Assembly: GCF_046156175.1 (NCBI RefSeq)
Contig: NZ_JAYLVL010000003.1
Span: forward strand, 186,001 to 250,000
Origin: Lacisediminihabitans sp046156175
GTDB lineage: Bacteria; Actinomycetota; Actinomycetes; Actinomycetales; Microbacteriaceae
Length of the DNA stretch: 64,000 nucleotides
Reading direction: 5' to 3'
Shown here: positions 52,869-61,224 of the stretch, piece by piece
Position numbering within the stretch: the stretch's first letter is position 1
How the letters are laid out: every line of letters begins with the position of its first letter
Notes under the pieces: model-generated
What the model saw: the letters and a program-made list of their open reading frames with translations, nothing else
The model's database searches: none
What the model was told of the DNA's origin: nothing
Program-made: the position numbers and the translations under genes

Positions 52869-54215
52869 ATGAATCGTCATTCCCCCACCCGGCGCACCGG
52901 CTTCGTCTTAGCGATGGCGGCAGCGGTCGCGCTGGTCGCGACCGGATGCTCCCCCGCGGCCACGAACTCCGCGATCGATGCCACGGCCCCGGCCAAACTC
53001 ACCGGCACGGTGAGTTTCTGGCACTTCTTCTCGGATCGGGAAGCCAAGGTCGTGCAGTCGGTCGTTGACGATTTCGAGAAGGCGAACCCGGGGGTGAAGG
53101 TCGACGTGCACAGCGGCCAGGATGACGAGAAGCTGCAGAAGGCCATCGCCGCCGGCAACTCGGTCGACGTCGGACTCTCGTACTCCACCGACATCGTCGG
53201 CAACTTCTGCAGCAGTGGCGCGTTCCGCGATCTCGGGCCGTACATCACCCGCGACAAGGTCGATCTCACGCAGTTCAGCACGACCGTGCGCAGCTACACG
53301 GAGTACAAGGGCACCCGCTGCAGCATGCCGGTGCTCGCCGACGACTACGGTCTCTACTACAACAAGAAACTCTTGGCCGCGGCCGGGTATTCGGAGCCCC
53401 CGAAGACCCTTGGCGAACTCGAGAAGATGGCGATCGCCCTCACCACCTACAACGCCGACGGGTCGATCAAGACCCTCGGTTTCAATCCGATGATGGGCTT
53501 CTACGAGAACGCCGCCTCGCACTTCGGCCCGCTCGCCGGCGCGACCTGGCTCAAGAAGAACGGAAACTCTGCCATCGGCGGAGACCCCGCCTGGACCGAG
53601 CTGATGAAATGGCAGAAGGGCTTCGTCGACGCGATCGGCTACGACAAGCTCAACACCTTCACCTCGGGGCTCGGGCAGGAGTTCTCGGCAGACAATGCCT
53701 TCCAAACCGGGCAGGTGGCCATGAACCTCGATGGCGAGTACCGCACAGCGTTCATCGACGACCAGACTCCCAACCTGGAGTATGGAACCGCTCCCCTGCC
53801 GACCGCGGATGACCACACCGCGCTCTACGGTGGCGGCTACATCACCGGCAACATCGCCGGAATCTCCAAGGGGGCGAAGAACCCCGAAGCAGCCTGGGCG
53901 CTGCTCAAATACCTCACCACCGACACCGGGGCGATCGTGAAGCTCTCCAACGGACTCAAGAATGTGCCCACCACATCCGCGGCCCTCTCCTCCCCTGACC
54001 TGGAGGTCACCCCCCAGTTCAAGACCTTCCTCGACATCGCGGCCGACGAACACTCCGGCACAACTCCCCCGAGCCCGGTTGGTGCGGGCTACCAGCAGTC
54101 GTTCGAGGACTACTGGCACAAGTACCAGTCGGGATCGGGCACTGGCCTCGCCGCGGGCCTCGCCAAGGTGGACAAGGACATCGACGCCTCCATCGCCCTG
54201 ACCGCCGGACCGTAA
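52869..54215 (+). CDS. ABC sugar-binding lipoprotein
   Basis: 448 aa. Lipobox VATGC (Cys near residue 28). Family 1-type extracellular solute-binding protein with VSFWHFFSDREAKVVQSVV, FEKANPGVKVDV, YYNKKLLAAAG and GGGYITGNIAGISKGAKNPEAAWALLKYL. It delivers an oligosaccharide or glycoside to the two permeases. Gap to the ROK gene is 31 bases. Confidence 0.93.
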   Translation: MNRHSPTRRTGFVLAMAAAVALVATGCSPAATNSAIDATAPAKLTGTVSFWHFFSDREAKVVQSVVDDFEKANPGVKVDVHSGQDDEKLQKAIAAGNSVDVGLSYSTDIVGNFCSSGAFRDLGPYITRDKVDLTQFSTTVRSYTEYKGTRCSMPVLADDYGLYYNKKLLAAAGYSEPPKTLGELEKMAIALTTYNADGSIKTLGFNPMMGFYENAASHFGPLAGATWLKKNGNSAIGGDPAWTELMKWQKGFVDAIGYDKLNTFTSGLGQEFSADNAFQTGQVAMNLDGEYRTAFIDDQTPNLEYGTAPLPTADDHTALYGGGYITGNIAGISKGAKNPEAAWALLKYLTTDTGAIVKLSNGLKNVPTTSAALSSPDLEVTPQFKTFLDIAADEHSGTTPPSPVGAGYQQSFEDYWHKYQSGSGTGLAAGLAKVDKDIDASIALTAGP

Positions 54216-54216
54216 C

Positions 54217-55173
54217 GTGACGACCACCACAGCGGCGCGACCCGGTGTGCGCCGTCGACCCCGGCGATGGGCGGTGCTCGGGATGCTGGCGCCCGCCATC
54301 CTCGGGTTGCTGATCTTCTTCGTCTACCCGCTCATCGCCTCCGTGTACTACTCCTTCACCCGATTCGACCTGGTCTCGGCTCCCCAGTGGATCGGCCTGC
54401 GCAACTACGTCTACCTGTTCACCCAGGATCCGAATGTCTGGCAGGCCGCCGGCAACACGCTCTGGTTCGTCGGCATCCTGGTGCCGGTGCGCATCCTCAC
54501 GGCCCTCGGAGTCGCCTGGCTGCTCGTGCGGGCGAAGAAGGCATCCGGATTCTGGCGCACCCTGTTCTACCTGCCGGCGCTCGTGCCACCGGTGGCGGCC
54601 GTCGTGGCCTTCGTCTTCCTGTTCAACCCTGGCACCGGCCCGGTCAACCTGATCCTCAAGGCCATCGGCATCCACGGTCCGCTGTGGTTCAACGATCCGG
54701 CGTGGTCGAAGCCCTCGCTGTTGCTCCTCGGCGTCTGGGTGCTCGGCGACGTGATGATCATCTTCCTCGCCTCCCTGCTCGACGTGCCCCAGGAGCTCTA
54801 CGAAGCGGCCTCGCTGGATGGCGCGAAGAGTTGGCAGAAGGGCTGGTACGTCACCCTTCCCGCGATCGTGCCCGTGCTGGTGTTCTCGGTGGTCACCGGT
54901 GTCATCGCCGCCCTGCAGTACTTCACCGAGGCAGCGGTCGCCTCGAGCGTCGCCTCCGGGCGGGCGACCGTCGGCGAAGGCGGCGGCGCAACCCTCGGCT
55001 ATCCCGACAACTCCCTGCTCACCTACACGGAATGGCTCTACGTGCGCGGATTCAGCAACTACCAGCTCGGCTACGCCTCGGCGCTGGCGGTCGTGCTGTT
55101 CGTGGTGGCGAGTGTCGTGCTCCTGGTGCTGCTGCTCCGGGTGCGCGCCTTCACCCCGGAGGAGGCTTCGTGA
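54217..55173 (+). CDS. ABC sugar permease, MalF/UgpA type
   Basis: 318 aa from a GTG 1 base after the binding-protein stop. Six membrane helices, with the EAA loop YEAASLDGAKSWQKGWYVTLPAI contacting the missing ATPase subunit. No ATPase gene is in the operon, so a shared MsmK/UgpC-type ATPase elsewhere is expected. Confidence 0.93.
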   Translation: MTTTTAARPGVRRRPRRWAVLGMLAPAILGLLIFFVYPLIASVYYSFTRFDLVSAPQWIGLRNYVYLFTQDPNVWQAAGNTLWFVGILVPVRILTALGVAWLLVRAKKASGFWRTLFYLPALVPPVAAVVAFVFLFNPGTGPVNLILKAIGIHGPLWFNDPAWSKPSLLLLGVWVLGDVMIIFLASLLDVPQELYEAASLDGAKSWQKGWYVTLPAIVPVLVFSVVTGVIAALQYFTEAAVASSVASGRATVGEGGGATLGYPDNSLLTYTEWLYVRGFSNYQLGYASALAVVLFVVASVVLLVLLLRVRAFTPEEAS

Positions 55174-56024
55174 CCGTCACCGCCGCAGCCCGGCCCCGAC
55201 CCCGGCGCCGGGCGCTCGGCTGGATCGCCGAGCATGCCATCCTCGTGGCCATCGGCGTGCTCTTCATCGCACCGGTCGCTTTCGTCTTCCTCACCTCCCT
55301 CATGTCGGACAAGCAGGCTCTCACCGCCTCACTCATCCCCACGACGTGGCACTGGGAGAACTACCTGCGTGTGTTCCAGACCGTGCCCCTCCTGCAGTGG
55401 TTCGGCAACTCAGCGCTCTACGCCGTGCTTGCGACGGCATTCATGCTGCTCTCCTCGGTGCCGGCGGCATACGCGCTGGCGCGCATCCGGTTCCGTGGTT
55501 CGGGGGCGCTCTTCCTCTGCATCATCGTCGCGATGCTTCTGCCGCCTCAGGTGACCGCGATCCCGATCTACGTGATGTGGTCGCAACTTCATCTCACCGG
55601 CACCCTGTGGCCGCTGATTCTGCCGAACCTGCTCGGGGACGCGTTCTCGATCTTCCTGCTGCGGCAGTTCTTCCTCACCATCCCCAAGGAATACGCCGAC
55701 GCGGCCCGCATCGACGGCTGCAGCGAGTGGGCCGTGTTGTTACGGGTGATCGTGCCCATGGCGCGCCCGGGTATCGCCGCGGCCGGACTGTTCATGTTCT
55801 TCAACTCGTGGAACGACTACTACGGACCGCTGCTCTACACCTCCGAGAACTCGGCCGCCTGGCCTGTCGCCTACGGGCTGGCGAGCTTCCGCAGTGTTCA
55901 CGGCACCGACTGGAGCATCACGATGACCATGACGATCCTCGTGATGGTTCCCGTGGTCATCATCTTCTTCTTCGCACAGAAAATCTTCGTCGAGGGCATC
56001 ACGCTCACCGGCGTCAAAGGCTAA
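55170..56024 (+). CDS. ABC sugar permease, MalG/UgpE type
   Basis: 284 aa from a GTG overlapping the previous stop by 4 bases, with GGAGGAGG as ribosome site. Six helices, EAA loop YADAARIDGCSEWAVLLRVIVPM, and the C-terminal FVEGITLTGVKG that is diagnostic of the MalG subfamily. Confidence 0.93.
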   Translation: MTVTAAARPRPRRRALGWIAEHAILVAIGVLFIAPVAFVFLTSLMSDKQALTASLIPTTWHWENYLRVFQTVPLLQWFGNSALYAVLATAFMLLSSVPAAYALARIRFRGSGALFLCIIVAMLLPPQVTAIPIYVMWSQLHLTGTLWPLILPNLLGDAFSIFLLRQFFLTIPKEYADAARIDGCSEWAVLLRVIVPMARPGIAAAGLFMFFNSWNDYYGPLLYTSENSAAWPVAYGLASFRSVHGTDWSITMTMTILVMVPVVIIFFFAQKIFVEGITLTGVKG

Positions 56025-56035
56025 GGACACACAGC

Positions 56036-57295
56036 ATGAAACTCACTGTCATCGGCGGAGGCTCCACCTACACGCCCGAGCTCATCGACGGCTTCGCGCG
56101 CCTGCGTGAGGTGTTGCCCATCGAGGAACTCTGGTTGGTGGATCCGGATGCGCACCGCCTCGAACTCGTCTCCGGTGTCTCGCGGCGCATGTTCGCCCGC
56201 GCCGGGCATCCGGGTGCCATCCACGCCACCTCCGATGTCGTGGCCGGGGTGGAGAACGCCGACGTCGTGCTGCTGCAGCTGCGCATCGGAGGACAGGCCG
56301 CGCGTCATGGCGACGAGACCTGGCCGCACGAGGCCGGAGTGATCGGGCAGGAGACGACGGGACCGGGAGGCTTCGCAAAGGCCCTCCGCACGGTGCCGGT
56401 GGTGCTGGACATCGCCGAGAAAGTGCGCACCCACGCGAAACCTGATGCCTGGATCATCGACTTCACCAACCCGGTCGGCATCGTCACACGAGCCCTTGTC
56501 GGGGCCGGCCACCGCGCCGTGGGACTCTGCAATGTCGCCATCGGTTTCCAGCGACGATTCGCCGCGATGCTCGACGTGGACTTCCGCGAGGTGCGGCTCG
56601 ACCACGTCGGCCTCAATCACCTCACCTGGGAGCGCGGCGTCACCGTCGGCGGCCGGGATGCGCTGCCCGAACTGCTCGCCTCGCGCCTCGGAGACCTCGC
56701 GGACGAGGTCGAACTGGCGCCGGAGCTGCTCTCGCTGCTCGGATCGGTGCCCTCGTACTACCTCCGGTACTTCTACAGCCACGACCAGGTGCTGCGCGAA
56801 CAGCTCGGCTCCCCCACCCGTGCCCAGGCCGTGATGGAGGTCGAGGCCGAGCTGCTTCGGCTCTACGCCGACCCGCACGTCGACACCAAGCCGGCCATCC
56901 TCGAGAAACGCGGCGGCGCGTACTACTCCGAGGCGGCGGTGGACCTCATCGCATCCCTGGTCTCGGACCGGCGCGATGTGCAGGTGGTGAACATCCGCAA
57001 TGACGGCGCCCTGCCGTTCCTGCCCGACGACCACGTGATCGAGGTGCCGGCGACGGTGGCAGCAGCGGGGCTCACGGCCCTGCCGATCGCACCGCTACCG
57101 GATGACCTGGCGGGCCTCATCGCGGACGTCGCAGGCTACGAGCGCCTCGCTCTCGATGCTGCGCTGCACGGCGGCCGCGACCGTGTTCTGCGGGCGATGG
57201 TCGCCCATCCTCTCGTGCGCCAGTTCGATCGCGCCGAGAAGCTCACCGACCTGCTGCTGGCCGAGAACAGCCGACATCTCGCGTGGACGCGATGA
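56036..57295 (+). CDS. Glycoside hydrolase family 4, probable 6-phospho-beta-glucosidase
   Basis: 419 aa NAD- and Mn-dependent phospho-glycosidase using a redox mechanism. NAD-binding VIGGGSTYTPELIDGF, LQLRIGGQAARHGDE, TNPVGIVTRAL, the metal-binding Cys in LCNVAIGFQRR and His in VGLNHLTWERG are all present. Best fit is the 6-phospho-beta-glucosidase subgroup; alpha- versus beta-specificity is not certain. Usually paired with a PTS, but here with an ABC importer and a kinase. Confidence 0.9.
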   Translation: MKLTVIGGGSTYTPELIDGFARLREVLPIEELWLVDPDAHRLELVSGVSRRMFARAGHPGAIHATSDVVAGVENADVVLLQLRIGGQAARHGDETWPHEAGVIGQETTGPGGFAKALRTVPVVLDIAEKVRTHAKPDAWIIDFTNPVGIVTRALVGAGHRAVGLCNVAIGFQRRFAAMLDVDFREVRLDHVGLNHLTWERGVTVGGRDALPELLASRLGDLADEVELAPELLSLLGSVPSYYLRYFYSHDQVLREQLGSPTRAQAVMEVEAELLRLYADPHVDTKPAILEKRGGAYYSEAAVDLIASLVSDRRDVQVVNIRNDGALPFLPDDHVIEVPATVAAAGLTALPIAPLPDDLAGLIADVAGYERLALDAALHGGRDRVLRAMVAHPLVRQFDRAEKLTDLLLAENSRHLAWTR

Positions 57296-58299
57296 ACGCG
57301 GATGCGGGCGTCATCGTCGCCATCGATGGCGGCGGGTCGAAGACGGATGCCGTCGCTGTCGACCTCGACGGCACCGTACGGGCACATGCCCGGGGCGCGG
57401 CCTCCAACCCGCAGACGCAGGGGCTCGGCGCCGCCGTCGCGGTCGTCGACTCGCTCGTCACCGAGGTGCTCGACAGTGCCGGGCTCCCCCTCGTCGGCAC
57501 CGGGGTCTTCGTCTCCGGCCTCGACCTGGAGATCGAGATCGAGATCTTTCGCGAGGCCGTCGCTCACCTGCCCTGGGCCTCGGTCGGCAGCCCCCTCGTC
57601 GACAACGACATGTTCGCCCTCCTGCGCACCGGCACCCAGCAAGCCGATGCCGTCGCCGTGATCTGCGGGACCGGCATCAACTGCGTCGGCGTGCGCGCGG
57701 ACGGGGCCACGGCCCGATTCCCCGCTCTCGGCCCCATCTCCGGCGATTGGGGCGGCGGCTTCCAACTGGGCGAGCAGGCCCTGTGGCATGCTGCCCGGGC
57801 GGGCGACGGCCGCGGGCCGGCCACACAGTTCAGCCGGTCCATCCCCGACTTCTTCGGGTTGCCCGACATCCGGGCGGTGATCGAAGGGCTCCATTTCGCC
57901 CGCCTCTCCGTGGCGAGCCTTGCGCTCCTCGCCCCGCTCGTCTTCGATGCCGCGGACAGCGGTGATGCCGCGGCGACCCTCATCCTCGACCGCCAGGCCG
58001 AGGAGATCGTGGCTCTTGCCGGTGCGGCCATCAGTCGGCTGGAGTTGGATTCCCGCCGCGTTCCCGTGGTGCTCGGAGGCGGCGTGCTCGCCGCGGGACA
58101 TGCCGCCTTTCTCGCCTCCATCGAGGAGAAGCTCAGCCGGCGGAGTCCCCTCGCACGGATAGCCCTGGTGCGAGACAGGCCCATCGTCGGCGCCGCGCTG
58201 CTCACCCTCGAAGCCGCCGGTGCGACGCTCGCGGTCACTTCGACAGCGCACACCGCGCTTGCGCTCACCTTCGCCCGGCTGGATGAAGCCACCCCGTGA
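57292..58299 (+). CDS. BadF/BcrA-type sugar kinase (N-acetylglucosamine-kinase-like)
   Basis: 335 aa ASKHA-fold kinase. Phosphate-1 motif VIVAIDGGGSKTDAVAVD, SNPQTQGLG, CGTGINCVGV, SGDWGGGFQLGEQAL and LGGGVLAAG are standard for the NagK/BadF branch. The ATG at 57292 overlaps the GH4 stop by 4 bases; a GTG 9 bases earlier is less likely. Together with GH4 it suggests phosphorylation of an imported glycoside or of its released sugar. Confidence 0.88.
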   Translation: MNADAGVIVAIDGGGSKTDAVAVDLDGTVRAHARGAASNPQTQGLGAAVAVVDSLVTEVLDSAGLPLVGTGVFVSGLDLEIEIEIFREAVAHLPWASVGSPLVDNDMFALLRTGTQQADAVAVICGTGINCVGVRADGATARFPALGPISGDWGGGFQLGEQALWHAARAGDGRGPATQFSRSIPDFFGLPDIRAVIEGLHFARLSVASLALLAPLVFDAADSGDAAATLILDRQAEEIVALAGAAISRLELDSRRVPVVLGGGVLAAGHAAFLASIEEKLSRRSPLARIALVRDRPIVGAALLTLEAAGATLAVTSTAHTALALTFARLDEATP

Positions 58300-58343
58300 G
58301 AAACGCGCGCCGATAACATCGGGAGCGTGACTGGTTCCGCCGG

Positions 58344-59576
58344 ATGAAGATCGTGATCGCTCCCGATTCGTTCAAGGGCTCACTCGGCGCGCTCGACGTC
58401 GCTCGAGCGATCGCCGCGGGCTGGGAGTCGGTGCGCCCAGGGGACTCGCTCACGCTGATCCCCCTTGCGGACGGCGGGGAGGGCACACTCGATGCGGTCG
58501 AGGCCTCCGTGCCGGGGGCGCAGCGGCGCGACGCCGGGCCGGTGACCGGACCGGACGGAAGGCATACCCCGGGAGCCTGGCTGTCGCTTCCGGACGGCAC
58601 GGCCATGGTCGAACTGGCCCAGATGTCGGGGATTCCCCTGATGCGAAGCCTCGATCCGCTCGGTGCATCGACGGAGGGGCTCGGCCAGGTGATCGGCAGC
58701 GCACTGGCCTCAGGCGCTTCGCGGCTCATCATCGGGTTAGGAGGGTCGGCCTCGACGGATGGTGCGGCCGGCGCCCTCTCCGCCCTCGGTCTTCGCTCTG
58801 ACGGCACCCTCACCGCGGGCGGGGCCGCGCTCGCCTCGCTGGGCTCCCTCGACCGCTCGCAGCTCAGAGCACCGCCGCCGGACGGTGTCACGCTGTTGAC
58901 GGATGTCTCGGCTCCCCTGCTCGGACCGACCGGCGCCGCGGCGGTCTTCGGGCCGCAGAAGGGGGCATCGCCTGCCGAAGTCAAGCAGCTGGACGCGGCT
59001 CTCGCCCATTTCGCCGAACTTCTCGGTGGGGATCTTCGCGGCGCTGAAGTTGCCACGGCCGAAGTTGCCAGCACCGGAACTGCCGGCGCCGAAATTGCCG
59101 GCGCCGAAACTTTCGGCGCCGAAACTTCCAGTGCCGAAACTTCCAGTGCCGACCACCTCGCTGCCGATCCCACACGACCGGGAACCGGCGCCGCCGGTGG
59201 TGCTGCCTACGGATTCGCGGCGGTCTGGGGTGCCCGCATCGAGCCCGGCGCCGAGTACCTCTGCGCCCTCACGGGAGTGCCGGCAGCGATAGCCGGGGCG
59301 GATCTGCTGATCACCGGCGAGGGGCGCTTCGACGCGACATCCAGCACGGGAAAGCTCGTCGGCACGCTGATCGGTCTGGCGGGCGAGCGTGGCGTTCCGG
59401 TCGCCGTGATCGCGGGGCAGCTCGCGGTGGCGCCGGTCGGTTCCGACGGCAGGGCGCTCTGGGCATCCGGGCTCGCGGACGTCGCGGGCTCGGCCGAGGC
59501 GGCGATGGCCGACCCCGCCCGCTGGCTGCGGGAGGCCGGAGCCGCGGCGGCCCGGGGCGCCAAGACTCCCCGATGA
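58344..59576 (+). CDS. glxK: Glycerate kinase with repeat insertion
   Basis: 410 aa, type I glycerate kinase (ATP to glycerate). DSFKGSLGALDVA, ADGGEGTLDAV, GLGGSASTDGAAGAL, LLTDVSAPLLGPTGAAAVFGPQKGAS and ITGEGRFDATSSTGK match the family. Between the AHFAELLGGDLR helix and the PGTGAAGGAAYGF loop lies an extra stretch of about 38 residues made of [GS]AE-x-x repeats (59039-59153). The kinase core is otherwise intact. Gap of 44 bases to the sugar kinase; it may be in the same operon or independent. Confidence 0.9.
   Translation: MKIVIAPDSFKGSLGALDVARAIAAGWESVRPGDSLTLIPLADGGEGTLDAVEASVPGAQRRDAGPVTGPDGRHTPGAWLSLPDGTAMVELAQMSGIPLMRSLDPLGASTEGLGQVIGSALASGASRLIIGLGGSASTDGAAGALSALGLRSDGTLTAGGAALASLGSLDRSQLRAPPPDGVTLLTDVSAPLLGPTGAAAVFGPQKGASPAEVKQLDAALAHFAELLGGDLRGAEVATAEVASTGTAGAEIAGAETFGAETSSAETSSADHLAADPTRPGTGAAGGAAYGFAAVWGARIEPGAEYLCALTGVPAAIAGADLLITGEGRFDATSSTGKLVGTLIGLAGERGVPVAVIAGQLAVAPVGSDGRALWASGLADVAGSAEAAMADPARWLREAGAAAARGAKTPR
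59039..59153 (+). repeat. 15-bp coding minisatellite in glycerate kinase
   Basis: Units related to GCCGAAACTTCCAGT repeat about seven times in frame, giving GAEVA-TAEVA, then GAEIA, GAETF, GAETS, SAETS. The last three units are nearly identical, showing recent expansion. Confidence 0.8.
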
Positions 59577-59658
59577 GACCGCCCTCACAACCGCCCGCCC
59601 GGAGCAGGAGTCGGACCCTGAGCTCTGTCGGCCCGGGGAGGGCGGCCGCGTCCGCCGG

Positions 59659-61089
59659 TCACTCCCCGGAGTGGGCCTCGAGGAAGGCGTAGAGCTCGGT
59701 GTCGTCGACGCCCGGGAACGTGCCCGAGGGCAGTGGCGCGAGGATGTGGGCGTGCAGCTTCGCGCTCGGCCACGCCTGGTGCGCCCACCGCTTCGACAGC
59801 TCCGTGTCGGGGCGCCGGCAACAATTCGCGTCGGGGCAGCGTGAGGTCACCCGATTGGTCGTGTCGCGCCCGCGGAACCACTTCGCATCGGCGAACGGCA
59901 CCCCGAATGTGATGGAGAACTCCTCGTTGCTCGCGGTGCCGGTCTGGGTCGAACACCAGTAGGTGCCGGTGGGCGTATCGGTGTACTGGTAGAACTCGTT
60001 GGTGCGGTTGGGGCGCCAGAACGCGGTGCGGGCGCTCCAGTGGCGGCACACCAACTGCCCCTCGGTCGAGCCCGTGACATCCGTCGGCAGTTGCAGCCCG
60101 TCGTTCTCGTAGCCCTTATAGAGCGCGCCGTCTTCGCCGACCCGCAGGAAGTGCACCGGCATCCCCAGGTGGGTCGTCGCGAGGTTGGTGAAGCGCAGCG
60201 CCGCCGCTTCGTGTGTGACGCCGAAGGCATCCCGGAAGTCCTCGACCGCGAGGTTGCGCTCCGCCTTCGCCCGGTTGAGGAACTCCACCGACTGGGTGAG
60301 AGGCATGAGACAGGCCGCGGCGAAATAGTTGATCTCGAGCCGCTGGCGAAGGAATTCGGCGTAGCTCTCGGGTTCCTGATGCCCGAGCAGACGGTGCGCG
60401 AGCGCCTGGAGCGCCATCGAGCGCAGCCCGTGCCCGCCGGGGATCGACGCGGGCGGCAGGTAGATCCGCCCGTTGGCGAGGTCGGTGACAGAACGCGTGG
60501 AGTGCGGAAGGTCATTCACGAAGATCAACTCGAAGCCCAGCTTCTTCGCCATGAGGTTGACGGCGCGATGGGTGAGCGCGCCGCCGACGTAGCCGACGCC
60601 GCGAACGGCCTCCTCGGCGAGCTCTTCGATCTCCGGCATGTAGTTGTCTCGGGTGCGCATGGATTGCCGCAGCTCGGTGTTCGCCCGGCGGGCCTCCTCC
60701 GGGGTGGCGATCGCCTCGCGTGCCCGACGGGCGAGCTCGCGATGAAGTCCGACGAGCGACTGGAGGGTCTCCTCCGGCATCGTGCGGGAGGGACGGATGG
60801 CCGGGAGACCGAGCCCCTGGTAGACGGCCGCCTTCTGCATCCGGTCCAGTTCGATCTCGAGAGCGGCGCGCGGCGTCGGGGGCGCGTCATCGAGCAGTTG
60901 GGAGACCGGGATGCCGACGGTGCCGGCGATCCCCTGCAGCAGGGAGAGCCGGGGTTCGCGACGCCCGTTCTCCATCAGGGAGAGCTGACTGCCCGCAATG
61001 CCGACCCGCTCCCCGAGTTGGTCGAGGGTGAGACCCGCTTCGTTGCGGAAATGTCGGATGCGCTGGCCCAGCGTCGCAAGATCGGTCAT
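59659..61089 (-). CDS. RamB/ScfR-type regulator (XRE HTH plus short-chain fatty acyl regulator domain)
   Basis: 476 aa. N-terminal HTH_3 (IRHFRNEAGLTLDQLGERVGIAGSQLSLMENGRREP), middle peptidase-like domain where the HExxH is changed to HRLLGH (QALAHRLLGHQEPESYAEF), and a Cys/His-rich C-terminal domain (LVCRHWSARTAFW, WCSTQTG, SRCPDANCCRRP). This is the layout of RamB, which in Corynebacterium controls acetate and glyoxylate genes and responds to acetyl-type signals. Divergent from pckG with shared operator-like sites, so control of gluconeogenesis is likely. Confidence 0.88.
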   Translation of the reverse strand: MTDLATLGQRIRHFRNEAGLTLDQLGERVGIAGSQLSLMENGRREPRLSLLQGIAGTVGIPVSQLLDDAPPTPRAALEIELDRMQKAAVYQGLGLPAIRPSRTMPEETLQSLVGLHRELARRAREAIATPEEARRANTELRQSMRTRDNYMPEIEELAEEAVRGVGYVGGALTHRAVNLMAKKLGFELIFVNDLPHSTRSVTDLANGRIYLPPASIPGGHGLRSMALQALAHRLLGHQEPESYAEFLRQRLEINYFAAACLMPLTQSVEFLNRAKAERNLAVEDFRDAFGVTHEAAALRFTNLATTHLGMPVHFLRVGEDGALYKGYENDGLQLPTDVTGSTEGQLVCRHWSARTAFWRPNRTNEFYQYTDTPTGTYWCSTQTGTASNEEFSITFGVPFADAKWFRGRDTTNRVTSRCPDANCCRRPDTELSKRWAHQAWPSAKLHAHILAPLPSGTFPGVDDTELYAFLEAHSGE

Positions 61090-61106
61090 GCATTTGACAC
61101 TAGTGA

Positions 61107-61166
61107 AAGATTGCCCATTCTTACCAGCTGTTTCGCTGGAAATGACGAAGAAAGTCGCGCAATCTT
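61107..61166. promoter_or_regulatory. Paired AAGATTGC / GCAATCTT sites between ramB-like gene and pckG
   Basis: AAGATTGC (61107-61114) and its exact reverse complement GCAATCTT (61159-61166) lie 44 bases apart in the divergent intergenic region. The first reads GAAAGATTGCCC, close to the RamB box (AAAGTTTGCAAA) as known in corynebacteria. TTGACA at 61094-61099 may be the pckG -35, overlapping the first site. Confidence 0.5.
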
Positions 61167-61224
61167 GTCTCAGGGCCGGAATTTTCGGCCACCCAGCCCG
61201 GCCCCCAGACGAAACGGACGAGAC

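Noticed and set aside
60040..61224. N-terminal extension of pckG
   Set aside because: The open frame is antisense to the RamB-like gene; PEP carboxykinase homology starts after 61225.
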